A stretch of 8,626 nucleotides of DNA, taken from positions 1 through 8,626 of the forward strand of contig JAFAPL010000424.1 in assembly GCA_019247135.1 (NCBI GenBank). Reading direction: 5' to 3'. The DNA is from Chloroflexota bacterium (GTDB lineage: Bacteria > Chloroflexota > UBA6077 > CF-72). The notes beneath the pieces were generated by a model. That model saw nothing but the letters and a program-made list of their open reading frames with translations, did not search any database and was not told the DNA's origin. The translations under genes were made by a program, and so were the position numbers. Each line of letters begins with the position of its first letter. Within the stretch, counting starts at the first letter, position 1. Of this stretch, positions 1 through 5,627 are shown one piece after another.

Positions 1-37
1 GGGCTGGCGGCTCGACGAGCCACAGCAATCAACTTGC
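1..37. repeat. Dispersed repeat, copy 1 (partner at 120-156)
   Basis: The first 37 bases match 120-156 with a single mismatch (T/C at the 29th base). The unit contains GGCTC-GAC-GAGCC (a 5-bp stem, 3-nt loop) flanked by GCTG and CAGC, which can extend the stem past a small internal loop. The copy starts exactly at the window edge, so it may extend further left. It looks like a REP-like intergenic element. It is not followed by a T-run on either strand, so it is not a standard intrinsic terminator. Confidence 0.7.
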
Positions 38-44
38 AAAGTTG
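30..44. repeat. Small inverted repeat CAACTT-GCA-AAGTTG
   Basis: A 6-bp perfect stem with a 3-nt loop overlaps the 3' end of repeat copy 1. The second repeat copy diverges just after CAACTTGC and lacks this hairpin. Its function is unknown; it may be part of the repeat element or chance. Confidence 0.4.
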
Positions 45-119
45 AGCAACTGGACGCAGCAGCGTCAGCGCCGCAGCGGTTCGCGGCGGACGGCAGACGA
101 CCTGTGAGGTTATTCATGC

Positions 120-156
120 GGGCTGGCGGCTCGACGAGCCACAGCAACCAACTTGC
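120..156. repeat. Dispersed repeat, copy 2
   Basis: This is a 36-of-37 identical copy of the sequence at 1-37, including the GGCTC/GAGCC hairpin. It lies 35 bp beyond the stop codon of the TPR gene (minus strand, stop at 192-194), so it falls in the likely 3' untranslated region of the operon. A separate small GCGCA/TGCGC inverted repeat lies between it and the gene. Possible roles are transcript 3'-end stabilisation or a dispersed REP-like element. Confidence 0.7.
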
Positions 157-191
157 GAGGGGCGCAGAACGGTTGCGCGAAGCGTGGCGGG

Positions 192-1112
192 CTAGCTGGT
201 CGACAGGTCGGCGATCCAGCCCTCCACTTGTGTGCGGTCAGACGCGTCGGGCACGAGCGCAAGGTACGCTTTGTAGTCGGAAACCGCGTCGCTCGAGTCG
301 CCCAGCGTCGTTCGCGCCAGGCCGCGCGCACGGTACGCCCATGCGGTCACACGATCGGGGCTCGGACTCTTGTCGATCGCAAAATTCAGGTCGTCGAGTG
401 CCGCCTGAGCGTCGCCCAGCCAGAGGTGCGCAATGCCTCGCCCGACACGGCTCGGCCGGTCATTGGGCATCAGCTGGATCGCCTGATCGAAGTCCGCCGC
501 GGCGTCCGAAAAGTCGTTCATCCGAATGCGCGTGTCGCCGCGCCAGTAATAGAAGTTGCCGGTTTGCGGCGCCGCCTGGATCGCCTGCGTCAGCTCCTGG
601 TCGGCCTCCGGGAAGTTGTTGTCGAGCCGCGACGCCATCGCCTTTTCAAATTCGACACGACCCGGCCACGGACCCATGTCGATGGCATTCGTGGACACCC
701 AGGCCAACAGTTTCTTCTCCGCCTTGAACAGTCCGGCGACGAGCGTCAACGTTTTGACTTCGGGCCGCAGCGTGTAGTTGATGTCGAGGACCATCTGTCC
801 CGATCCCTGCTGCACCGGGATCGCATTCGAGCTGTCCTGGGTCGACTGATCGGAGCTATTTTCGAACAGGAACAGCATGACGCTGCCAGATGGCGCCGAC
901 GTCAGGCGATAGTTGATCGTGGCCTCGAACTGCACGTCCGATGGCGGACTGTTGGGCGTCGGCTGCCGCGTGGTCAATCCAACGAGTTCCACCGCATCCG
1001 GCGTCGTAGGTGCTGGCCTGGACTGCGCGGAGGCCGGGACCGCCGCGGTTGCTAACAGAGTGGTGATGAGCACGAGCACGGTTGTCGTGCGCCACAGCAG
1101 CGGTACTGTCAT
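192..1112 (-). CDS. Gene D: exported TPR-repeat protein with N-terminal beta-rich domain
   Basis: The 306-aa product starts with a clear signal peptide: Arg8, hydrophobic core at about residues 9-25, cleavage predicted at ASA|Q after residue 29. Residues 38-145 form a strand-rich region (for example QFEATINYRL, SVMLFLFEN, VKTLTLVAGLF) that looks like a beta-sandwich, but I cannot name its family. Four TPR-like units follow at about 151-182, 186-219, 220-253 and 255-290, with typical signatures such as YYWRGDTRIRMNDFSDAAADF and AYRARGLARTTLGDSSDAV. TPR arrays bind partner proteins, so an extracytoplasmic assembly or scaffold role for the products of genes A and C is plausible but inferred. The start at 1112 is chosen because AAGGAAA lies 5-6 nt upstream and the signal peptide begins there. 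An in-frame ATG at 1142 overlaps the stop of gene C (ATGA) and would add ten residues, but it has no ribosome site. It is the last gene of the operon; stop TAG at 192-194. Confidence 0.93.
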   Translation of the reverse strand: MTVPLLWRTTTVLVLITTLLATAAVPASAQSRPAPTTPDAVELVGLTTRQPTPNSPPSDVQFEATINYRLTSAPSGSVMLFLFENSSDQSTQDSSNAIPVQQGSGQMVLDINYTLRPEVKTLTLVAGLFKAEKKLLAWVSTNAIDMGPWPGRVEFEKAMASRLDNNFPEADQELTQAIQAAPQTGNFYYWRGDTRIRMNDFSDAAADFDQAIQLMPNDRPSRVGRGIAHLWLGDAQAALDDLNFAIDKSPSPDRVTAWAYRARGLARTTLGDSSDAVSDYKAYLALVPDASDRTQVEGWIADLSTS

Positions 1113-1117
1113 GTTCG

Positions 1118-1124
1118 TTTCCTT
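1118..1124 (-). promoter_or_regulatory. Ribosome binding site of gene D
   Basis: On the minus strand this reads AAGGAAA, about 5 nt before the ATG at 1112. It decides between that start and the upstream in-frame ATG at 1142, which overlaps the TGA of gene C in an ATGA arrangement but has no purine-rich site in front. Terminating ribosomes from gene C could still re-initiate here. Confidence 0.7.
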
Positions 1125-1138
1125 CTTGAAACCCCCAA

Positions 1139-4100
1139 TCATCCAAGACGCAAGGTGCTGAGAATCCACAGACGCACGACGGTGAGCGTGAGGCGAACCG
1201 TGCCGGCGGAGCTGCGCAGGAACAGACGTCCGCGGCGGCTCGCGCCGACCAGCCCGAGCAGAGCGGCCGCCGCGAGACCGGCGCCGAGCGGAGCGAGCGG
1301 AGCGAGCGGAGTATCGGCCGATGGTGTTTCGTCCGTGGCGACGGTGGCAGTGGTGTCAGAATCCGACGATGCCGTCTCAACCGGAGCCGCGGCACGCGCG
1401 GGGGGTTCCGGCATGGGCAAAAACTCCGCATCCGGCCATCCGGCAGCGACCCGGTAGACGCCGAGTGGCGGAAGTGCGCCGCCGTCCTGGTCGTCTTCTT
1501 CCCCAGTCAGTGACTGATCACCTGACGGTGACCGAGTAAGGTGGACGACGGATGTGCCTTGTGTGCGCCCCGCCGTTTTGCCCGAGGGCACCGTTTTGCC
1601 AGTCGGCGCCGAGACTTCGATCAATTGCGGCATCGGCAACTGGTCGGCGCCGGGCCACTGGTCGAAGGACACGTCGACGTTGTCGCCATTCGGCGCGCTG
1701 TTGTGCGTCACCAGGTTCGGCATCGGTGGGAGACGTCGACCCGGCCACTGGTCCCACAAATCCACGCTCACCGTGTGTCCACTTGGGACCAGCGCTGTGT
1801 CGAAGGGGGCAAAATACGTCGGGCCACGCAGGCCGCGGCCGCCGCTACCGCTACCAGCACCACCGCTCGAGGTATCGTCCGCTGCGGTGCTCGTGTCGCC
1901 GCCATTCGGCGCACTCGCGGTCGTGCCGCTCGAGGTGCCATTGTTTCCGCTACGCGCGACTGCCGTCGGCGTGGGCGTCGCGTTCACGCCAACCCACGCG
2001 CCGCTAGCGCAGATGCCGCAGTCAGCCGAAGTGGAACCGGATCGATGCGCGGTCGGATCCAGCGGATTCGGGCCAACGTCTACGGAGCTGAAGGACATCG
2101 TCGCATCGTTCCGGGCCAGACAGCTGACGCCAGGATCCTCACACGCTGCGACCTGGATGTTCTGCTGGGTCAACGTCGTGTGAATTCCACTTGCGAATGA
2201 GCTACCGCCTGACGAGGTAAGCCCCGCCTGCGGTGTTGGCGTCGCCCCGGCTGGTTTATCCGCGGGCAGGAGTGGGTTGACACTGTCGGATGGCAGGCTG
2301 TGGAGCAACTGACTGATCAGTGCCGACGAGACAGGATGACTTCCGTTCGCACTGCCGACCTGTTGCGACGTGATGTTCGCGTCCGCCGAGTTGGCAACCG
2401 CGACGGTCGAGCCGCCCTTTGCCGAGGTGATCCAGGTGCTGGCGCCGGAGGCGCTGGTCGCGCCCGTGGAACCGCTCGTTCCAGCGGGATCGGCTTGCGT
2501 CGCTTGCGGAGAGGATGGCGACGCCGACCGGGACTCTCCCGCGGCGACATTGCCGCTCGATGCCACGGCAGCGCCGTAATTACGAATGCGTGTATTGAAA
2601 TCGATGACGACAACAATGGGCGCGTAATTGTTTCCGTCGATATCGACCGACGCATCAGCCCACATGTTCACCAGGTTGACAACGCGCAGACCAGTAGCGC
2701 TGGCGCGGCCGCTTGCGGCCGAGCCACCGCCGCCCGCACCGGTTGCCTGGGCGTCGCCCGATTGCGCGCTGCCGATACCCCAGTTCAGGAGGTCCGCGGC
2801 CAGATTCAGTACCACGTCGATGGGGCTGTGGTTATCGCCTGTGACGTGAACCGATGCGGACGAACGCATATCCACCTGGTTTTGAACCGTGGCGCCGGTG
2901 ACATCGACGTTGTCGCTCTTGGCAGTCGTAGTCGTCGTTGTGCTGCCAGTGGTCGCCGTCGTACCAGCACCGCCGCCGGTGGCCGTCGTACCAGCACCGC
3001 TGCCGGTGGCCGTCGTACCCGCACCGCCGCCCGTCGCCGTCGTGTCGCCGGAGGTTGCCACGGCCGCGCCCCAGTTCAAAATCTGGGTGACCGTGTCGAT
3101 GACCACCTGAATCGGAGCGAAATTCTGTCCGTGCACCTGAACCGAGACGTTGGCGTTCGTGTTGACCACATTCTGTGCAGTGACGCCCTGCGCGTCAGCC
3201 GCGCCGCTGGAGGCGCGCGCCGGCTCGGCCGACGGCGATGCCGCAGCTGCCGCTGGATTGGAAGTGCCGGCGCACGTTGTGCCCGAGCACGCCGGTGCAG
3301 AATTGGCGGACGCGACACTGCCAGCGGCGATGGCCACCGACTGACTGGGTTGCAGCGAAATGGGAGTCGTGCTGGTCCCGCCTGGGACGGTGACGGTGGC
3401 GTTCGAGCTGGTGGACACGGTGTTCTGCGCGCTCAATCCGGTCGCGGAGCCCTGCACCGTGACAGGCGCCGGCGCGGTGACCGGAGTCGACACGTTGCTT
3501 GGACCGCCATTCGCACCGGCGGCGACGGCCCAGGCCTGACCGGACTGCGCCAGTGACGCCGCCGTGTCGTTGACGGTCGTCTGAGCAGCGTTGGTCACGT
3601 CCACCGGCGCCTGGCTCTGGCCAGCGACCTGGACTGCGCCGGATTCCACGTTGTTGGTCTGATTCTGTGACGTAACACCCGTGGCGCTCGCATCGCCCGA
3701 GGCAGCCGTGGTGAGTCCGGCGGGAGGTGAAGCGCCCGCCGCCGGAGTGGGTCCAAGCGCGATGCTCATCCCGGCGCGGGACGTGGCGCTGCCTGTCTCC
3801 TGAACCGTGGTGGTCTGCTGATTATGGGCGCTGACGGGACCACTCCCGCCCGCGGCGACCGCGCCACTTACTTGAATGTTGTTGTTGGTGGTCTGGACTT
3901 GCCCGGCCTGTGCGGTGGCATCACCACTGCTGGCGTTGGTTGCGGAGGTGGGGTCTTGTGGAGCAGCAGGCGCGACTACGGCGGTGGTAGTTGTCGGTAC
4001 TGGACTCGCGGTTGCCGTGGAAGGTGTGGTTCCCACGGTTGCCGTTGTGGCGGTCGTGCTGGTATCGGCAAGGGCCGCTTTGGCGACGGTCGCAGTGGTC

Positions 4101-5026
4101 GCGCCTGGGCTTGGACTTGGGGTGGCGCTGGTGGCTGGAGTCGTCGCCGTGGCGGGGGTCGTCGCGGTGGATGCAGTGGTGGAAGTAGCTGGAGTCGTCG
4201 CCGTGACTGGAGTGGTTGCAGTGGCTGGAGTCGTCGCAGTCGCTGGAGTCGTCGCAGTCGCCGGACTGTCGGCAGTTGTTGCAGTCGCGCCACTGGCATT
4301 CTTCGCGGCAGCAGTCGCCGGAGTCGTGGCACTCGATGGACCGTCGGCGGTTGCCGCAGTCGTGCCAGTGGCACTTTTCGCGGCAGCAGTCACGGGGGTC
4401 GTCGCACTCGTGGCAGTACGCTCGGAGGTCGTCTCGCTGTTCGAACTGCTTGACACCGTCTTCGGCGTGTTGGCTGGGGCAGCCGTCGTGGCGGGCGCGG
4501 TCTTCGTCTGCGGTTTCGGCTCCGGTTTCGGCTCCGGTTTCGGCTCGGCCTTGGTGGTCTGAGTGTTGGAGACGGTGTCGGTCTGCGAAGTGGTCGAGGC
4601 GGAGGTCGTGTGTGTCTCGGTCGTCTTCGGCTTGCTGGTGTTTGCAGCAGCGTTCGTGGTATTGGCGGCGGCAGCGTTCGTCGTGCTAGCGGACGTGGAC
4701 TTCGCAGCCTTGTCGGTGCTCGCGTCCGTCGTGTTCGACTTCCTGGTCGCGGACTCGGTCTTGCTGGTGCTGGTCGCCGAAGAAGATTTTGGCGCGGTAT
4801 CCGGCTTTGGGGCGCTATCCGTCTTTGGTCTGACGTCTTTTTGCTTTTCCTTCGACTCCTTGGACGGCACCGATGCGGATGTCGACTGCTCGGACGCGCC
4901 GTTCGACCCGGAGGCGGACAGAGCGCTTGGCAGTGCCCAGACCGGCCCGAACACGATGGCCACGGCAAAGAGCGCGCTCAGCACGCCGTGCAGCACAGCC
5001 CTGTTGACGCCAGTTCCTGTTCGCAT
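1139..5026 (-). CDS. Gene C: large exported repeat protein with C-terminal membrane anchor
   Basis: This 1295-aa protein is not from a family I recognise. An N-terminal signal sequence spans about residues 1-38 (Arg residues, then a hydrophobic core VLSALFAVAIVFGPVWAL). Residues 40-365 are Thr/Ala/Ser/Pro/Lys low complexity, with KPEP repeats near 160-172 and a TATTPA tract near 257-298, likely an extended wall-spanning or glycosylated stalk. Residues about 365-830 hold six or so degenerate beta-rich repeats. The last three share PI-x-VV-[IL] ... N-[WY]-G, with P at 638, 735 and 803, followed by A-x-[AS]-x-SG[DN]. Three copies of W-P-[GD]-x3-[LP]-P-M-P follow at W1094, W1124 and W1197. The C-terminus has a hydrophobic helix (about 1247-1263), then RRGR and about 28 more residues, consistent with membrane anchoring. 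Cys pairs occur near CSGTTC, CEDPGVSC and CGIC. The start is supported by AGGAA 8 nt upstream and by the signal peptide. It lies 17 nt after gene B. A surface, matrix or fibre role is inferred. Confidence 0.93.
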   Translation of the reverse strand: MRTGTGVNRAVLHGVLSALFAVAIVFGPVWALPSALSASGSNGASEQSTSASVPSKESKEKQKDVRPKTDSAPKPDTAPKSSSATSTSKTESATRKSNTTDASTDKAAKSTSASTTNAAAANTTNAAANTSKPKTTETHTTSASTTSQTDTVSNTQTTKAEPKPEPKPEPKPQTKTAPATTAAPANTPKTVSSSSNSETTSERTATSATTPVTAAAKSATGTTAATADGPSSATTPATAAAKNASGATATTADSPATATTPATATTPATATTPVTATTPATSTTASTATTPATATTPATSATPSPSPGATTATVAKAALADTSTTATTATVGTTPSTATASPVPTTTTAVVAPAAPQDPTSATNASSGDATAQAGQVQTTNNNIQVSGAVAAGGSGPVSAHNQQTTTVQETGSATSRAGMSIALGPTPAAGASPPAGLTTAASGDASATGVTSQNQTNNVESGAVQVAGQSQAPVDVTNAAQTTVNDTAASLAQSGQAWAVAAGANGGPSNVSTPVTAPAPVTVQGSATGLSAQNTVSTSSNATVTVPGGTSTTPISLQPSQSVAIAAGSVASANSAPACSGTTCAGTSNPAAAAASPSAEPARASSGAADAQGVTAQNVVNTNANVSVQVHGQNFAPIQVVIDTVTQILNWGAAVATSGDTTATGGGAGTTATGSGAGTTATGGGAGTTATTGSTTTTTTAKSDNVDVTGATVQNQVDMRSSASVHVTGDNHSPIDVVLNLAADLLNWGIGSAQSGDAQATGAGGGGSAASGRASATGLRVVNLVNMWADASVDIDGNNYAPIVVVIDFNTRIRNYGAAVASSGNVAAGESRSASPSSPQATQADPAGTSGSTGATSASGASTWITSAKGGSTVAVANSADANITSQQVGSANGSHPVSSALISQLLHSLPSDSVNPLLPADKPAGATPTPQAGLTSSGGSSFASGIHTTLTQQNIQVAACEDPGVSCLARNDATMSFSSVDVGPNPLDPTAHRSGSTSADCGICASGAWVGVNATPTPTAVARSGNNGTSSGTTASAPNGGDTSTAADDTSSGGAGSGSGGRGLRGPTYFAPFDTALVPSGHTVSVDLWDQWPGRRLPPMPNLVTHNSAPNGDNVDVSFDQWPGADQLPMPQLIEVSAPTGKTVPSGKTAGRTQGTSVVHLTRSPSGDQSLTGEEDDQDGGALPPLGVYRVAAGWPDAEFLPMPEPPARAAAPVETASSDSDTTATVATDETPSADTPLAPLAPLGAGLAAAALLGLVGASRRGRLFLRSSAGTVRLTLTVVRLWILSTLRLG
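1408..1750 (-). repeat. Three WP-PMP peptide motifs in gene C
   Basis: The motif W-P-[GD]-x-x-x-[LP]-P-M-P occurs as WPGRRLPPMP (W1094), WPGADQLPMP (W1124) and WPDAEFLPMP (W1197). The first two lie in a 30-residue tandem unit in which DQWPG is identical and each motif is followed by a SAP[NT]G-like spacer. The spacing inside the motif is exactly conserved, whereas the surrounding sequence is not, which suggests function rather than low-complexity drift. The motifs sit shortly before the membrane anchor. Confidence 0.8.
2530..3935 (-). repeat. Degenerate protein repeats of about 70-100 residues in gene C
   Basis: These encode residues of about 365-830. Each unit roughly follows: SGDA-x-A-x-G, then QN-x-V/N-rich strand, alternating V-x-V-x-G-x-N, then P-I/V, then a strand or short helix, then A-x-A-x-SG. 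The last three are clearest: GQNFAPIQVVID...ILNWGAAVATSGD, GDNHSPIDVVLN...LLNWGIGSAQSGD and GNNYAPIVVVID...IRNYGAAVASSGN. The alternating hydrophobic pattern predicts beta-strands, perhaps a beta-solenoid or amyloid-like stack. The number and borders of the earlier units are approximate. Confidence 0.75.
2955..3035. repeat. 27-bp tandem repeat, three units, in gene C
   Basis: Three near-identical 27-bp units run end to end (2955-2981, 2982-3008, 3009-3035), with a partial fourth after them. They encode a G/T/A linker (ATGGGAGTT type, residues about 664-691) lying between two PI-VVI modules. As an in-frame 9-codon unit it can expand or contract without a frameshift. Confidence 0.85.
4134..4259. 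repeat. 18-bp tandem repeat, seven units, in gene C
   Basis: Seven consecutive 18-bp units have the core GCTGGAGTCGTCGCAGTC; the sixth and seventh units are identical and the others vary by one to several bases. They encode repeated TATTPA-type hexapeptides, a Thr/Pro-rich stalk typical of surface proteins and a plausible O-glycosylation substrate. The period is a multiple of three, so copy-number change would keep the frame. Confidence 0.85.
4260..4409. repeat. 75-bp direct duplication in gene C
   Basis: Two diverged 75-bp units abut the 18-bp tract. A 15-bp identical core, TTCGCGGCAGCAGTC, occurs at 4302 and again at 4377. They encode two 25-residue units of the form TTP-[VA]-TAAAK followed by an Ala/Thr/Gly-rich segment containing TAD. 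The units differ at many positions, so the duplication is older than the neighbouring 18-bp expansion. Confidence 0.75.
4512..4547. repeat. 12-bp tandem repeat, three units, encoding KPEP
   Basis: GGTTTCGGCTCC is repeated three times with one terminal change. On the minus strand it encodes a (KPEP)3-type stretch near residues 160-172 of gene C. Pro/Lys/Glu repeats of this kind are rigid and extended, as in the periplasm-spanning part of TonB-like proteins, which fits a segment that crosses a wall or envelope layer. Confidence 0.8.
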
Positions 5027-5032
5027 GCAGTC

Positions 5033-5038
5033 GTTCCT
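5033..5038 (-). promoter_or_regulatory. Ribosome binding site of gene C
   Basis: On the minus strand the 17-nt gap between the stop of gene B (5044-5046) and the ATG of gene C (5024-5026) reads TTAGGAA near its start. AGGA sits about 7-8 nt before the ATG. The short gap and the single site indicate that B and C are co-transcribed and probably translationally coupled. Confidence 0.6.
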
Positions 5039-5043
5039 AAGCC

Positions 5044-5529
5044 TTAGCTGGAGCCGATGCTGACGTGCGTCGCACCGCTCTCAGATGTGATCTTGATCGA
5101 CAGTCTTCGTCCGGAGCCCAGAGACATGCTCAAGTTGCTAGAGGCGGAGCCGGTGCTTCCGGCGGCCTGGTCCGATGGAGTGATGGTCAGGTCGGCGCAA
5201 CCGTCCGCGCGTGAAACCAGCGTTGCGCTGAATCCTCGTCCTGCGATGAGCTGAGAAATTGCCTGTTCCGTTTGCGGGTCCGGTCCACACACGCGGAATG
5301 TCATGGGTCCGGCGGGCGCAACCGATGGAGCGGGTGAAGCCGGCGTGCATGGGGCAGCCGCATTCGGGTCATACGCCGTTGTATCGCCATCCGATGTGGA
5401 TTGATCGTCGAAGAAGTGACCTGCCGCGGAGGCAGCCTGTCCCCAACTGATGGGAGCGCTGAAGGTCCAGAGCGCAAGCGACGCAAGCGCCACGCTCCAG
5501 GCTAATCGTGTGCTCTTGAGTAGTGACAT
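5044..5529 (-). CDS. Gene B: small exported protein of unknown function
   Basis: The 161-aa product matches no family I recognise. It has a signal peptide (Lys5, Arg8, hydrophobic core about 10-24), with possible cleavage at SWG|Q (after 30) or ASA|A (after 35). A low-complexity acidic/Pro-Ala linker (about 41-75) leads to a compact domain at about 76-118 (strand TFRVCG, helix QTEQAISQLIAGRG, strand FSATLVSR, then CADLTIT). Two strand-rich segments follow (SNLSMSLGSG and RRLSIKITSESGATHVSIG). Cys61, Cys81 and Cys111 are present; Cys81 and Cys111 could form a disulfide in the folded domain. The start at 5529 is chosen because GAGGAGA lies 7 nt upstream and the signal peptide begins there; the open frame extends to 5589 but without such a site. 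Lying between two large repeat proteins, it could be a minor subunit, nucleator or chaperone; that is inference. Confidence 0.88.
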   Translation of the reverse strand: MSLLKSTRLAWSVALASLALWTFSAPISWGQAASAAGHFFDDQSTSDGDTTAYDPNAAAPCTPASPAPSVAPAGPMTFRVCGPDPQTEQAISQLIAGRGFSATLVSRADGCADLTITPSDQAAGSTGSASSNLSMSLGSGRRLSIKITSESGATHVSIGSS

Positions 5530-5536
5530 TTGCTGT

Positions 5537-5543
5537 TCTCCTC
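5537..5543 (-). promoter_or_regulatory. Strong ribosome binding site of gene B
   Basis: GAGGAGA on the minus strand ends 7 nt before the ATG at 5529. It is the strongest Shine-Dalgarno match in the operon, and it rules out the longer start at 5589. Confidence 0.8.
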
Positions 5544-5569
5544 GGCTTGCCCTTGCGAGAGTGGAGGGA

Positions 5570-5602
5570 GAGGTCGGCCCCGGCCTCACCAGGGCCGACC
5601 TC
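5570..5602 (-). promoter_or_regulatory. Intercistronic hairpin between genes A and B
   Basis: A 10-bp perfect inverted repeat, GAGGTCGGCC / GGCCGACCTC, is separated by a 13-nt loop. It lies wholly in the 88-nt gap between the stop of A (5618) and the start of B (5529). The minus-strand sequence after it (TCCCTCCACT) has no U-run, so a complete terminator is unlikely. A partial attenuator or a 3' stabilising structure that leaves more of the gene A message is the natural reading. In curli and other fibre operons such structures set subunit ratios; that parallel is inference. Confidence 0.75.
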
Positions 5603-5627
5603 GCATCCGCAAGCGGGTTACGGATGC
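5603..5627 (-). promoter_or_regulatory. Hairpin around the stop codon of gene A
   Basis: GCATCCG (5603-5609) pairs with CGGATGC (5621-5627), a 7-bp stem whose 11-nt loop contains the TAA stop of gene A (5618-5620). It directly abuts the 10-bp intercistronic hairpin, so the two would stack at the 3' end of the A message. Confidence 0.6.

Noticed and set aside
153..1055. 300-codon open frame on the plus strand opposite gene D
   Set aside because: The product is Arg-rich with no domain, signal peptide or ribosome site. The minus strand has a signal peptide and TPR units, so this is an antisense shadow of a GC-rich gene.
2955..4547. CRISPR-like array from the regular repeats in gene C
   Set aside because: The repeats are contiguous with no unique spacers, keep the reading frame, and encode low-complexity peptide units.
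2300..4562. Several long plus-strand frames opposite gene C (for example 2300-3556 and 3876-4562)
   Set aside because: They are translations of the reverse complement of repetitive Thr/Ala/Gly codons, giving Arg- or Val/Ala-rich sequences. None has an initiation site or domain.
5570..5602. Intrinsic terminator after gene A
   Set aside because: The stem is strong but no T-run follows on the minus strand, and gene B has a strong ribosome site just downstream. Kept as a possible attenuator or stabiliser instead.
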